From a virus, in the IMG/VR virus record IMGVR_UViG_3300047564_002270, positions 1-64,000 of that record: 64,000 bases of DNA. One strand, written 5' to 3'. Positions 1 through 8,602 of this stretch are shown here, in pieces (position 1 is the first letter of the stretch; every line of letters starts with the position of its first letter). The notes under the pieces were generated by a model. It was not told the origin of the DNA. It saw only the letters and a list, made by a program, of their open reading frames with translations, and did no database searches. Both the position numbers and the translations under genes were made by a program.

Positions 1-24
1 GAGGTCTCAGGACCTCCTTTTTTT
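1..24 (+). terminator. Rho-independent terminator of the upstream gene
   Basis: Stem GAGGTC (1-6) / GACCTC (11-16) with a TCAG loop, followed by a T tract (18-24). It ends a gene that lies outside the window. Confidence 0.8.
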
Positions 25-25
25 G

Positions 26-31
26 TATAAT
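26..31 (+). promoter_or_regulatory. Putative -10 box for the VWA/CobT-like gene
   Basis: TATAAT lies directly after the terminator and 22 nt before the ATG at 54. There is no consensus -35 box in the terminator stem, so recognition may depend on the extended TGTATAAT form. Confidence 0.5.
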
Positions 32-53
32 AGTCTCATACGAAAGAAAACCA

Positions 54-2222
54 ATGCCAGTTCGCCACGAAATCAAATCTCAACTTGCCAAACTGCTTGC
101 CACTGAGGACCTCGTGGTGGAGCATAAAAAGGTCTCTACTGCCTGCTTCAACGTTCATACTCGCGTTCTGACTCTGCCTCTCTGGGAGAAGGCAAGTGGC
201 ACCGTATATGACCTTCTGGTGGGGCACGAGGTGGGTCACGCACTCTTTACTCCTGATGAGGACTGGACCGAAACCGCAAAGGTTCCCCCGCAGTTTGTGA
301 ATGTGGTAGAGGATGCTCGCATTGAGAAACTGATGAAGCGCAAGTATATGGGACTTGCTAAGACTTTCTTTAATGGATATAAAGAATTGAATGATGATGA
401 TTTCTTCCAGATTTCTGATGAAGATGTTACTTCATTCAATCTTGCTGACCGTGTAAATCTTTATTTTAAAATTGGCAACTTTTTGACTCTGGATTTTAAA
501 CCAGAAGAGAAAGAGATTGTTGATCTGATTGGTGCTACGGAATCTTTTGCAGATGTTCTGATTGCTGCAGAAGAACTCTATAAGTATTGTAAAAAAGAAC
601 AGGAACAGCAGCAGAAAGTTGCTGATTTTGATTCTCATCAGCAGGAAGGTGATTCGCAATCTCCTGCAAATGAGATTGTAGAAACCAATGAGTCTGACAC
701 TGAACAGGAAGGTTCTACAGATCAAGACCAACCTGATATGGATCAATCTTACGGTGGAACTGCACAGGGGCAGGAAGTTGATACTTCATCTACCAATAAT
801 AAAGAAGAACCTGAAATTCGCACTGCAGATTCCCTTCAAGATAAGATTAAAGATCTTGTTAATACGACTGGAGAAGAAAATAGTTATATTGAAATTCCCG
901 AAGTAAATCTGAATACTGTTATTGGTAAAAATTCTGAAGTTCATAAAGAAATTGACTCTTGTTTTGAGAAGCAGCAAAAAGGTCGTATTGAGTCTGGATT
1001 AGATCCTCTTATCTTTAAATTTTCTGATGCAGAATTTAAGAAGTTTAAGATTTCTGCCCAGAAGGAAGTTAATTATCTTGTGAAAGAGTTTGAATGTCGT
1101 AAGGCAGCAGACTCTTATGCCCGTGCTTCTACTGCTCGGACTGGTGTTCTAGATTGCTCTCGTTTGCATAATTACAAGTTCAGTGAAGATCTGTTTAAAA
1201 AAGTCACTGTTATTCCTGATGGTAAGAACCACGGTCTAGTGTTTGTTCTGGATTGGTCTGGATCAATGTCTGATGTGATGCTTGATACTTGTAAGCAACT
1301 CTTCAACTTGATTTGGTTCTGTAAAAAGGTTTCCATTCCTTTTGAAGTTTATGCCTTCACTAATGAATGGCGTCGTGGTGAGTATGATTACGAAACTGGT
1401 AAGTATCTTGCCGCAGATCGTAATCCCCATTATCAGAAAAAGGAAGGATTGTTGTGTGTAGACGAAACTTTTTCTATGATGAATATTCTCACCAGTAAAG
1501 TTTCTGGGAAAGTGCTTGAACATCAAATGCTAAACATTTGGCGACTTGCTATTTGCTTTGGTAATTCTTATGGTTCTCTTTATACATATCCTGCTCGTAT
1601 GAGTCTTTCTGGAACTCCTTTGAATGAGTCTTTGATTGCTTTGCATCAAATTCTTCCTAAGTTCCAAAAGGAGAATAAACTCCAAAAGGTTCATACCATT
1701 GTTCTTACGGATGGGGAGGCAAATTTTATCCCCTATCATAGGGAAGTTAAGCGTGGGTGGGAGCAAACCCCTTATATTGGACATGCTACGGTTAATCCTG
1801 CCAAAAGTTTTCTCCGTGATAGGAAGTTGGGGACTACTTATTCTTTCGGGTATTCTTATCACGAATTTACAGATACTCTTCTTAAAAACCTGAAAGACAA
1901 GTTTCCTTCGGTAAGTTTTATCGGCATTCGTGTTCTTCCAAGTCGTGATGCAAATCGGTTCATTAGTCTTTATCACAAGTTTTCTGATAAGCAATATTCC
2001 GTTATTCAGAATGATTGGAAGAAACTGAAGAGCTTCACCATCACAAACTCTGGATATGATGTCTACTTTGGTATGTCTGCAAATGCTCTTTCTCAGGATG
2101 CTGAGTTTGAAGTTTCTGAGGATGCTACAAAGGCACAAATTAAATCTGCGTTTGCAAAGTCTCTTAAAACCAAGAAATTGAATAAAAAAGTTCTTGGTGA
2201 GTTTATTTCTTTAGTGGCATAA
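54..2222 (+). CDS. CobT-like VWA-domain protein with a metallopeptidase-like HEVGH motif
   Basis: A 722-residue protein. The N-terminal part has HEVGH (about residues 58-62), which looks like a zinc-binding metallopeptidase helix. A Gln/Asp/Glu/Ser-rich low-complexity linker follows (about 190-270). The C-terminal half is a von Willebrand factor A domain with the MIDAS signature DWSGSMS near residue 400 and a later TDGEAN segment. Proteins of this kind are called CobT-like or VWA peptidase-like and normally work with a MoxR/CobS-type AAA+ ATPase. Such an ATPase is encoded next but one, at 2505, which supports a functional pair. In cobalamin-making bacteria CobS and CobT belong to the cobaltochelatase, but the phage substrate cannot be told from sequence. 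The ATG at 54 follows the promoter-like TATAAT by 22 nt. Confidence 0.8.
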   Translation: MPVRHEIKSQLAKLLATEDLVVEHKKVSTACFNVHTRVLTLPLWEKASGTVYDLLVGHEVGHALFTPDEDWTETAKVPPQFVNVVEDARIEKLMKRKYMGLAKTFFNGYKELNDDDFFQISDEDVTSFNLADRVNLYFKIGNFLTLDFKPEEKEIVDLIGATESFADVLIAAEELYKYCKKEQEQQQKVADFDSHQQEGDSQSPANEIVETNESDTEQEGSTDQDQPDMDQSYGGTAQGQEVDTSSTNNKEEPEIRTADSLQDKIKDLVNTTGEENSYIEIPEVNLNTVIGKNSEVHKEIDSCFEKQQKGRIESGLDPLIFKFSDAEFKKFKISAQKEVNYLVKEFECRKAADSYARASTARTGVLDCSRLHNYKFSEDLFKKVTVIPDGKNHGLVFVLDWSGSMSDVMLDTCKQLFNLIWFCKKVSIPFEVYAFTNEWRRGEYDYETGKYLAADRNPHYQKKEGLLCVDETFSMMNILTSKVSGKVLEHQMLNIWRLAICFGNSYGSLYTYPARMSLSGTPLNESLIALHQILPKFQKENKLQKVHTIVLTDGEANFIPYHREVKRGWEQTPYIGHATVNPAKSFLRDRKLGTTYSFGYSYHEFTDTLLKNLKDKFPSVSFIGIRVLPSRDANRFISLYHKFSDKQYSVIQNDWKKLKSFTITNSGYDVYFGMSANALSQDAEFEVSEDATKAQIKSAFAKSLKTKKLNKKVLGEFISLVA

Positions 2223-2239
2223 ATATTGAAAAAAATATT

Positions 2240-2425
2240 ATGGATAAATTTCCGTTTGAACACGTAGTCAAATATGATACCAAAGAAATTTGGATCAAAT
2301 GTGATAGTGCAACTACTGCTCTGGGTATTCCCGCACTTGTTGAAAAGTATTATCCTGGATACACAGGACATATCGGAAGTGTGGAATATTTGGATAAACT
2401 AAGAAACAAAAAAGTCCAATTCTGA
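2240..2425 (+). CDS. Conserved small hypothetical protein
   Basis: A 61-residue soluble protein, not recognised. It begins 17 nt after the VWA gene and is followed directly by a strong terminator, so it is probably co-transcribed with the VWA gene. There are no membrane segments or clear motifs. The PGYTGHIGS segment may be a functional loop. Confidence 0.65.
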   Translation: MDKFPFEHVVKYDTKEIWIKCDSATTALGIPALVEKYYPGYTGHIGSVEYLDKLRNKKVQF

Positions 2426-2436
2426 AACTGTCACAC

Positions 2437-2460
2437 GGGGCACTTCGATGCCCCTTTTTT
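2437..2460 (+). terminator. Rho-independent terminator
   Basis: Stem GGGGCA (2437-2442) / TGCCCC (2449-2454), loop CTTCGA, then a T6 tract. It closes the VWA operon. Confidence 0.85.
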
Positions 2461-2465
2461 CTTGC

Positions 2466-2471
2466 TATAAT
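2466..2471 (+). promoter_or_regulatory. Putative -10 box for cobS
   Basis: TATAAT within TTGCTATAATAACT, just after the terminator T tract and 33 nt before the cobS ATG. No good -35 is visible at 17 bp. Confidence 0.45.
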
Positions 2472-2504
2472 AACTTCAGTTAAACAAAACAATCTAACTA
2501 CACC

Positions 2505-3635
2505 ATGCCTCGCAACGCTTCCGTGACCGACGAACAACTGATTGACTCTCTCAAAAATCTTTATGGTCCTGAAATTACTTCTGGAGATCTGAAGGGTTTT
2601 TGTGCCTCCCGTGCTATTAATTATCAAACTGCCTCTCGCCGCCTTGAGAAATACAAGACTTCTCGCGGTCGTTGGAATTTGGAAGTGACCCAAGAACGTG
2701 TGGAAGAGATTGAGCGTTCTTTCCACAGCGTTGCTGTTCTTCCCGAAACTCAACAAAATCTTATTCCTGATAAAGATGATACTTTCGTCAAGTTTGGTAA
2801 CTTTAATGATATTAAAAAAATTATTCAGTCCAATTTCTTTTATCCTACGTTTATTACGGGTCTTTCGGGTAATGGTAAAACGCTCTCTGTGGAGCAAGCG
2901 TGTGCTCAACTTAAGCGTGAATTGATCCGTGTCAACATCACGATTGAAACTGATGAGGATGATCTGATCGGTGGTTTCCGCCTTGTGAATGGTGAAACTG
3001 CCTGGCATAACGGTCCTGTGATTGAGGCACTGGAGCGCGGTGCTGTTCTTCTTCTGGATGAGATTGACCTTGCTTCTAACAAAATCCTCTGCCTGCAATC
3101 CGTTCTGGAAGGTAAAGGTGTCTTCTTGAAAAAGATCGGCAGGTTCGTTAAACCTGCTGCTGGATTCAACGTGATCGCCACCGCAAACACCAAGGGTAAG
3201 GGTTCTGATGACGGTAGGTTCATCGGCACCAACGTGCTCAATGAGGCATTCCTGGAGCGTTTCCCTGTGACCTTTGAGCAATCCTATCCCGCTCCCTCTG
3301 TAGAGCAGAAGATCCTTGAGGGCATCGCTCTGGACCTTGGTGTGGAGGATCGTGATTTCTGTAAGCGTTTGGTTGACTGGGCAGACATTATCCGCAAGAC
3401 CTTCTACGATGGTGGTATTGAGGAAATCATCAGCACCCGCCGCCTGGTTCACGTTGTTCGTGCTTTCAGTATCTTTGGTGATAAGGCAAAGGCAATCCAA
3501 GTTTGTGTAAATCGCTTTGACGATGAAACCAAACAAGCATTCCTTGAACTTTATGATAAGGTTGATGCTGATTTCCAGATGCCAGTTCAAACTGAACTGA
3601 CTGTAGAATACATTGACGAGAAGCAAACAAACTGA
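2505..3635 (+). CDS. cobS: CobS/MoxR-type AAA+ ATPase
   Basis: A 376-residue AAA+ protein. An N-terminal region of about 95 residues may be a DNA- or partner-binding domain. The ATPase core then shows Walker A GLSGNGKT (about residue 120), Walker B VLLLDEIDL (about 185) and a sensor-1 ATANT (about 225). This is the cobS gene common in T4-like cyanophages, named for the ATPase subunit of aerobic cobaltochelatase. The sequence equally fits the wider MoxR family, which remodels VWA-domain partners. The VWA/CobT-like protein at 54-2222 is the obvious partner. The reading frame is intact and of normal length. Confidence 0.88.
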   Translation: MPRNASVTDEQLIDSLKNLYGPEITSGDLKGFCASRAINYQTASRRLEKYKTSRGRWNLEVTQERVEEIERSFHSVAVLPETQQNLIPDKDDTFVKFGNFNDIKKIIQSNFFYPTFITGLSGNGKTLSVEQACAQLKRELIRVNITIETDEDDLIGGFRLVNGETAWHNGPVIEALERGAVLLLDEIDLASNKILCLQSVLEGKGVFLKKIGRFVKPAAGFNVIATANTKGKGSDDGRFIGTNVLNEAFLERFPVTFEQSYPAPSVEQKILEGIALDLGVEDRDFCKRLVDWADIIRKTFYDGGIEEIISTRRLVHVVRAFSIFGDKAKAIQVCVNRFDDETKQAFLELYDKVDADFQMPVQTELTVEYIDEKQTN

Positions 3636-3643
3636 TATAATTG

Positions 3644-3674
3644 GGGAAGGTAAAAAAGTGCCTTCCCTTTCTTT
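3644..3674 (+). terminator. Terminator after cobS
   Basis: Stem GGGAAGG (3644-3650) / CCTTCCC (3661-3667) with a T-rich tail. The next possible start codon (3675) abuts the tail. Confidence 0.75.
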
Positions 3675-4028
3675 ATGATTGAATCAACTTTTACTATTAA
3701 TATGACTGAACATAAAAATCATCTTTGGAAATATAACGAAGATAAAATCCTTAAGGATGTTGAAGACTATGTAACAACTACCTATCACGGTCATTACTGC
3801 GGTGATAGTGATGGTTATGCTGATATCCAGACTATTGACCTTATGGCAGCAAAAAAACTGGCAGCAGGTTTCTGTCAGGCAAACATCCTCAAATATGGTT
3901 CTCGTTATGGTGACAAGGATGGGCGCAATAAGCGTGATTTGATGAAAGTTATTCACTACGCTATGCTTCTACTTCACTTTGATGGGCACTACACCCGCAA
4001 AGATAACGGTCTCTCTGAATTTCGCTGA
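3675..4028 (+). CDS. DUF3310/SaV-like phage protein
   Basis: Up to 117 residues. The C-terminal half contains LKYGSRYGDKDGRNKRDLMK followed by a helix and histidines. This resembles the DUF3310 (SaV-like) family, in which an Ala/Leu-Lys-Tyr-X3-Arg-X-Gly/Tyr-Gly-Lys-Asp core precedes a DLxKa helix. The function of that family is unknown. The start is uncertain: ATG 3675 lies right against the terminator, while ATG 3702 gives 108 residues and leaves room for a leader. It is closely followed by the sliding-clamp gene. Confidence 0.65.
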   Translation: MIESTFTINMTEHKNHLWKYNEDKILKDVEDYVTTTYHGHYCGDSDGYADIQTIDLMAAKKLAAGFCQANILKYGSRYGDKDGRNKRDLMKVIHYAMLLLHFDGHYTRKDNGLSEFR

Positions 4029-4033
4029 TTATT

Positions 4034-4699
4034 ATGAAACTCTCTGATAAAACTCTTACAATCCTTAAGAACTTTTCTTCTATCAACCAATCCATCCTGT
4101 TTAAGGAAGGTAGTTCTCTTCGCACTATCAGTGTGATGAAGAACATTCTTGCAGAAGCTAAAATCGAAGAAGAACTTCCTAAGGATTTTGGTATCTATGA
4201 TCTTAATCAATTTCTGAACGGTCTTAACCTGCATCAGAATGCTGAACTTGATTTTGAAAATGACAACTATGTGGTTATTCGTGAAGGTAAATCCCGCTCC
4301 AAGTATTTCTTCGCTGATCCAAATGTAATTGTCACTCCCCCCGATAAATCAATTTCACTACCAAGCGAAGATGTTTGTTTCCTTCTTGATACCAAAGAAC
4401 TTGATAAACTCCTTAAGGCTGCTGCTGTGTATCAACTTCCTGACCTGTCTGTGGTTGGTGAAGCAGGTGTGGTGAAACTCGTTGTTCGTGATAAGAAAAA
4501 CGATACTTCTAATGACTTCTCTGTTGTCGTTGGCGAGACTCATGGTGAATTCGCTTTCAACTTTAAGGTTGAAAATGTTAAGATTATTCCTGGTAATTAT
4601 GAAGTAGTTGTTTCTTCCAAGCTTCTGTCTAGGTTTAAGAATACTGGATTTGATGTTACGTATTGGATCGCTCTTGAACCAGATAGCACCTTTGGGTGA
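4034..4699 (+). CDS. gp45: Sliding clamp (T4 gp45-like DNA polymerase processivity factor)
   Basis: A 221-residue homolog of T4 gp45, of the usual length. It forms the trimeric ring that tethers gp43 DNA polymerase to DNA and, in T4, also activates late transcription with gp33 and gp55. The fold is visible as repeated strand-helix-strand segments, with conserved stretches near YDLNQFLNGL and the EVVVSSKLLSRF region. It begins 5 nt after the preceding stop. It heads the replication block, with gp44, gp62, regA and gp43 downstream, as in T4. The TATAAATA-type late motifs in this window fit a gp45-dependent late transcription system. Confidence 0.93.
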   Translation: MKLSDKTLTILKNFSSINQSILFKEGSSLRTISVMKNILAEAKIEEELPKDFGIYDLNQFLNGLNLHQNAELDFENDNYVVIREGKSRSKYFFADPNVIVTPPDKSISLPSEDVCFLLDTKELDKLLKAAAVYQLPDLSVVGEAGVVKLVVRDKKNDTSNDFSVVVGETHGEFAFNFKVENVKIIPGNYEVVVSSKLLSRFKNTGFDVTYWIALEPDSTFG

Positions 4700-4727
4700 T
4701 ATGATGATTTAAGAACACACCTTTATT

Positions 4728-5237
4728 ATGAACATCTTTGTGACAAGTGAATATCCTGCAGAAAGTGCTCTCTGTCTTCCTGACAAGCACGTTGTAAAGA
4801 TGCCCTTGGAGTGCTGCCAGATGCTTTCTATCGTGGCATCTAAGTGGTATCACAACTACGGACCCCTTCTCAAGGCAGATAGCACTCCTTATAGCACTGA
4901 GAAGGGTGCTTTTCGAAATCATCCCTGCACCAAGTGGGCAGCAGAGAGTATTCATAATGCTTACTGGTTGATTAAACACGGTCTTAATCTGTGCGATGAA
5001 TACACTTTGCGTTATGGTAAAGTTCATTCCTGTTACAAGACACTCGTAGATGCCTTTTATTTGTTCCCCCGTGGTAAAATTAATAAGGTAGAAAACTTCG
5101 TTCGTGCTATGCCAGATGAGTATAAACTTGACACAAGCATTGACACTTTTACTGCTTACAAGATGTATATCGCATCCAAACCTTGGGTTGCATCTAATTA
5201 TCTTCGTATGCCAGAACGCAAACCTGATTGGATCTAA
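4728..5237 (+). CDS. Conserved phage protein, possibly pyrimidine-dimer glycosylase related
   Basis: A 169-residue protein with a distinctive Cys/His/Trp-rich core. It shows NHPCTKWAAES near residue 63 and RYGKVHSC near 99, with an N-terminal VTSEYPAESALCLPDKHVVK segment. It belongs to a family common in phages of aquatic hosts, in which small proteins share the HPCTxWA and RYGKxH signatures. Some annotations link this type to pyrimidine-dimer DNA glycosylases. I cannot confirm that from sequence. It lies between the clamp and clamp-loader genes, so a DNA-metabolism role is plausible. Confidence 0.6.
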   Translation: MNIFVTSEYPAESALCLPDKHVVKMPLECCQMLSIVASKWYHNYGPLLKADSTPYSTEKGAFRNHPCTKWAAESIHNAYWLIKHGLNLCDEYTLRYGKVHSCYKTLVDAFYLFPRGKINKVENFVRAMPDEYKLDTSIDTFTAYKMYIASKPWVASNYLRMPERKPDWI

Positions 5238-5240
5238 ATT

Positions 5241-6185
5241 ATGACAAGTGAATTTCTTTATGTGGAAAAGTATCGTCCTCAAGTAATTGAGGATTGTATT
5301 CTTCCTGATGATACTAAAAAAACGTTTAAGGAGTTTGTAGAGAAAGGTGAAATTCCAAATCTCCTTCTTGCTGGACCTCCTGGTATTGGTAAAACTACAA
5401 TCGCAAAAGCATTATGTAATGAATTAGGGGCAGATTATTATGTCATTAACGGATCCGACGAAGGACGTTTCCTGGATACTGTACGGAACCAAGCGAAGAA
5501 CTTTGCTTCGACCGTCTCACTTACGGGATCTTCTAAACACAAAGTCATCATCATCGATGAGGCAGATAACACAGGCAACGACGTTCAACTCTTACTACGG
5601 GCAAATATTGAGGCATTTTATAGCAACTGCCGATTTATCTTCACCTGCAACTACAAGAACAAGATCATTGAACCCCTCCACTCCCGATGTGCCGTCATCG
5701 ACTTTACAATCAAGGGAAAACAGAAGCAACAACTTGCAGGAAGTTTCTTCAAAAGAGTTCTCCAAATCCTGGATGCGGAAAAGATTGAGTATGATGAAAA
5801 AGTCGTTGCGGAACTTGTTACAAAGCACTTCCCAGACTTCCGAAGGGTCCTTAACGAATGCCAAAGGTATTCTACGGGGGGTAAAATTGACTCGGGAATT
5901 CTTGCATCGTTCTCAGACATCTCAGTAAATGAACTCGTCAAAAACCTCAAAGATAGGAACTTCCCAGAAGTCCGTAAGTGGGTGGTATCCAACCTGGACA
6001 ACGATGCTCCTGTTCTACTTCGCAGGATTTATGACGCCTGTTATGATTGCCTTTCACCCCAATCTATCCCCGCTGCCGTTCTTGTTATTGCTAAGTATCA
6101 ATACCAATGTGCGTTCGTGGCTGACCAAGAAATTAACCTCTTAGCTGCATTAACTGAAATTATGGTGGAGTGTGAATTCAAATGA
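5241..6185 (+). CDS. gp44: Clamp loader large subunit (T4 gp44-like)
   Basis: A 314-residue AAA+ protein of the clamp-loader family. Visible features are the N-terminal EKYRPQ motif, Walker A GPPGIGKT (about residue 44), Walker B VIIIDEADN (about 103), sensor-1 FTCNYKNKI and the SRC arginine-finger motif (HSRC, about 153). In T4, four gp44 subunits and one gp62 load the gp45 clamp. The gp62 gene is not adjacent here but lies 1.55 kb downstream. The stop overlaps the start of the next gene (ATGA). Confidence 0.94.
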   Translation: MTSEFLYVEKYRPQVIEDCILPDDTKKTFKEFVEKGEIPNLLLAGPPGIGKTTIAKALCNELGADYYVINGSDEGRFLDTVRNQAKNFASTVSLTGSSKHKVIIIDEADNTGNDVQLLLRANIEAFYSNCRFIFTCNYKNKIIEPLHSRCAVIDFTIKGKQKQQLAGSFFKRVLQILDAEKIEYDEKVVAELVTKHFPDFRRVLNECQRYSTGGKIDSGILASFSDISVNELVKNLKDRNFPEVRKWVVSNLDNDAPVLLRRIYDACYDCLSPQSIPAAVLVIAKYQYQCAFVADQEINLLAALTEIMVECEFK

Positions 6186-6379
6186 AAGTGCCAAGTAAAT
6201 CCGAGTTAATGCATCTTAAAATTCAAGCAGCAATGCGTGAGAATGCATTTGCTGATACGGATGTAAAATATCTTGGTGAGCGTCAGGGGCATCATTGGTA
6301 TTTGATTGCTGGTGAGCATGAAGTGAGGGATGATCAATTTACAGATTTTGATATAGTTGATGATTATGAAAAACTTTAG
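6182..6379 (+). CDS. Small hypothetical protein
   Basis: 65 residues, charged and soluble, not recognised. Its ATG overlaps the gp44 stop (ATGA), which suggests translational coupling. The C-terminus is acidic. Confidence 0.6.
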   Translation: MKVPSKSELMHLKIQAAMRENAFADTDVKYLGERQGHHWYLIAGEHEVRDDQFTDFDIVDDYEKL

Positions 6380-6584
6380 ACATCAAATTAAATCTCAATG
6401 GTATTATATTTTTTGGGGTGCTATGGCAGTTGCTGTAGTTGGTGGACAGATTTATGTTGGTCTCGGTTATCGTGAAATGGCAGAGGTAACTAAATCTTCT
6501 TCTATTACTGTAACTTGCGTTCCCCCATATGAACCACCATCTTCTTATGCTGCTGGTAAGAATAGGACTGGTGAGTTTGAATAA
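6360..6584 (+). CDS. Small single-span membrane protein
   Basis: About 74 residues. After a short basic N-terminus there is one hydrophobic segment (YYIFWGAMAVAVVGGQIYVG) and then a polar Pro/Ser-rich tail. The start may be ATG 6360 or ATG 6366; both overlap the end of the preceding gene. Function unknown. Confidence 0.55.
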   Translation: MIMKNFRHQIKSQWYYIFWGAMAVAVVGGQIYVGLGYREMAEVTKSSSITVTCVPPYEPPSSYAAGKNRTGEFE

Positions 6585-6618
6585 CTGCTTCTAAATATAA
6601 CGTTGATATAATTTAAAA

Positions 6619-6906
6619 ATGAGTGTAAAATTAATTCGAATGTCTTCTGGTGAAGATGTGATTGCAACTGTGTTGAATGAAACGGAAGAAACCATTACTA
6701 TTGAAGATAGTATTGTGGCAGTTCCTACATCATCTGGATCTATTGGATTTGCTCCTTGGTCCCCTTTGCAAAGTAAAAATGATAAATCTTTAACTGTCAA
6801 TATGAGATTTGTTGTTTATATTGCTGAACCTGATGAGGGAATTGTAGATCAGTATTCCAAAATGTTCAGTAAATTAATTACCCCAAATAGTAAATTGATA
6901 ACCTAA
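6619..6906 (+). CDS. Sm-like small beta-barrel protein, paralog 1
   Basis: 95 residues. The pattern VKLIRMSSGEDVIATVL, a middle strand, FAPWSPL, and then VVYIAEPDEGIVDQY followed by Y/F-rich helix residues matches the two other proteins at 9209 and 9525. The repeated short strands and the G-E-D-[VI]-I-A motif suggest the Sm/LSm-like fold known for a cyanophage-derived protein family. The role is unknown, and an RNA-binding function is only inferred. The stop overlaps the dam start (TAATG). Confidence 0.6.
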   Translation: MSVKLIRMSSGEDVIATVLNETEETITIEDSIVAVPTSSGSIGFAPWSPLQSKNDKSLTVNMRFVVYIAEPDEGIVDQYSKMFSKLITPNSKLIT

Positions 6907-7769
6907 TGGCAAATACACTTAAATCACTTAAGACTCCTCTTAGATATCCTGGAGGCAAGTCTCGTGCTTGTGTAAAAATGGATCCTTATTTTCCAGATCT
7001 CCGTAACTATGAGGAGTTTAGGGAACCATTTCTGGGGGGAGGTTCTGTAGCAATTCATATCACTAAAAAGTATCCAAATCTTAAGATCTGGGTGAATGAT
7101 CTTTATGAACCTTTGGTTAATTTTTGGCAGCAACTCCAAATGTTTGGGGATGATGTTTCTTCCAGATTGTCTGAATTAAAATCATCTCACCCAGATCCAA
7201 CTCTTGCCAAAAAACTTTTTGATTCTTGTAAAAAAATTATTAACGATTCCGACTATAGCAATTTTGATAGGGCAGTAGCATTTTATGTTGTTAATAAATG
7301 CTCTTTCAGTGGATTGACAGAATCGAGTTCTTTTTCTAAGCAAGCGTCAAGCAGTAATTTTTCTCTCAATGGTATTGAAAAATTAAAAGAGTATTCTAAA
7401 CTGATTGGACATTGGAGAATTACCAACTATTCATATGATGCTATAATGGATAGTAATAAAAATGTTTTTATGTATCTCGATCCTCCTTATGACATTAAGG
7501 ATAATCTCTATGGGAACAAAGGATCAATGCATAAAGGATTTGATCACGATCTTTTCGCTGCTCGTTGCAGTGTTAATAGTATGGATATGCTAGTTAGTTA
7601 TAATTCTGATCAGTTAGTGAAAGATAGATTTACTGATCCTGAATGGAAAGCAGCAGAATTTGATTTGACTTATACAATGCGTTCTGTTGGGGAGTATATG
7701 AGAGAGCAGAAAAAACGCAAAGAACTTTTATTATTTAATTATGAAATACGAACTGAAGGATTGGATTGA
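6906..7769 (+). CDS. dam: DNA adenine methyltransferase (Dam/D12 class)
   Basis: A 287-residue D12-class N6-adenine methyltransferase. It has the SAM-binding segment LRYPGGKSRA at the N-terminus, FREPFLGGGSV (motif I-like FxGxG) and the catalytic DPPYD (motif IV) near residue 195. Enzymes of this class usually methylate GATC, which in phages protects against restriction or marks replication. The gene sits between gp44 and gp62, which are adjacent in T4, so it looks like an insertion into the clamp-loader operon. Its 3' end overlaps gp62 by 29 bp. Confidence 0.9.
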   Translation: MANTLKSLKTPLRYPGGKSRACVKMDPYFPDLRNYEEFREPFLGGGSVAIHITKKYPNLKIWVNDLYEPLVNFWQQLQMFGDDVSSRLSELKSSHPDPTLAKKLFDSCKKIINDSDYSNFDRAVAFYVVNKCSFSGLTESSSFSKQASSSNFSLNGIEKLKEYSKLIGHWRITNYSYDAIMDSNKNVFMYLDPPYDIKDNLYGNKGSMHKGFDHDLFAARCSVNSMDMLVSYNSDQLVKDRFTDPEWKAAEFDLTYTMRSVGEYMREQKKRKELLLFNYEIRTEGLD

Positions 7770-8127
7770 TTCGTTGTCATTTAATAAAAATGATCTAACA
7801 GAAGAAGATCCAACGATTATAAAAGACTATCCGCCTTATATTATTAATCGCTGCCTTTCTGGTCACATTGATTGTATTATGTTTGCCAATGAAATGAATA
7901 TGAAACATTATCTTCCCAAAGATATGCAGTATTCATTTTATCTAAATAGTCTGAGGAAAAAGAAGAGATTTTCTCCCTGGATCCGAAAAGATAAAGTCAA
8001 AGATTTAGAATGCGTTAAACAATACTATGGATATAGTAATGATAAAGCATCCCAAGCTTTGAAAATACTAAATAAAGAACAACTTGAATTTATCAAAAAA
8101 AGACTTGAAAGGGGCGGAAAAAAATGA
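7741..8127 (+). CDS. gp62: Clamp loader small subunit (T4 gp62-like)
   Basis: 128 residues, shorter than the 187-residue T4 gp62 but typical of cyanophage versions. The Leu/Lys-rich helical segment with IDCIMFANEMN and the position directly before regA identify it. It is the single small subunit that joins gp44 to form the clamp loader. It overlaps dam upstream and regA downstream by 4 bp, so all three are probably translationally coupled. Confidence 0.82.
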   Translation: MKYELKDWIDSLSFNKNDLTEEDPTIIKDYPPYIINRCLSGHIDCIMFANEMNMKHYLPKDMQYSFYLNSLRKKKRFSPWIRKDKVKDLECVKQYYGYSNDKASQALKILNKEQLEFIKKRLERGGKK

Positions 8128-8561
8128 CAAACTCTATTGAACCACAGGTTAATTGGACACCAAATATGATGGTGGAGGTTATCCTAAATGAACCTGATGA
8201 CTTTCTGAAAGTTCGTGAGACTTTGACCCGTATCGGAGTTGCATCGCGTAAGGAAAAGAAAATCTATCAATCTTGCCATATTCTTCACAAGCAAGGTAGA
8301 TACTATCTTGTTCATTTTAAGGAACTGTTTGCTCTCGATGGCAAACATGCAAATCTTACGGTTAATGATGTTCAAAGAAGGAACAGAATTACCCGTCTTT
8401 TATCAGATTGGGGATTGATTACTGTTGTTAATCAAGACTCTATTACTGATATTGCACCACTTAATCAAATCAAGGTTCTTTCTTATAAGGATAAGGGGGA
8501 CTGGATTTTGGAACAGAAGTATAATATTGGTAAAAAAGGAAAGGGTCAGGAAACCGAATGA
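8124..8561 (+). CDS. regA: RegA translational repressor
   Basis: A 145-residue homolog of T4 RegA, the sequence-specific RNA-binding protein that blocks ribosome binding on early phage mRNAs. Recognisable segments include FLKVRETLTRIGVAS, YLVHFKELFALDG and the RRNRITRLLSDWGL helix region. The gene order gp62-regA is the same as in T4. It overlaps the gp62 stop and is followed by a terminator that separates it from hsp20. Confidence 0.92.
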   Translation: MTNSIEPQVNWTPNMMVEVILNEPDDFLKVRETLTRIGVASRKEKKIYQSCHILHKQGRYYLVHFKELFALDGKHANLTVNDVQRRNRITRLLSDWGLITVVNQDSITDIAPLNQIKVLSYKDKGDWILEQKYNIGKKGKGQETE

Positions 8562-8568
8562 TTTTGTA

Positions 8569-8592
8569 GGGAGTTCAACACTCCCTTTTTTT
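8569..8592 (+). terminator. Terminator after regA
   Basis: Stem GGGAGT (8569-8574) / ACTCCC (8580-8585), 5-nt loop, T7 tail. Confidence 0.85.
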
Positions 8593-8602
8593 ATGTTTCT
8601 TG

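Noticed and set aside
2313-3626. A 437-codon minus-strand ORF opposite cobS
   Set aside because: It lies fully antisense to a clear AAA+ ATPase and has no motif; it is a by-product of codon bias.
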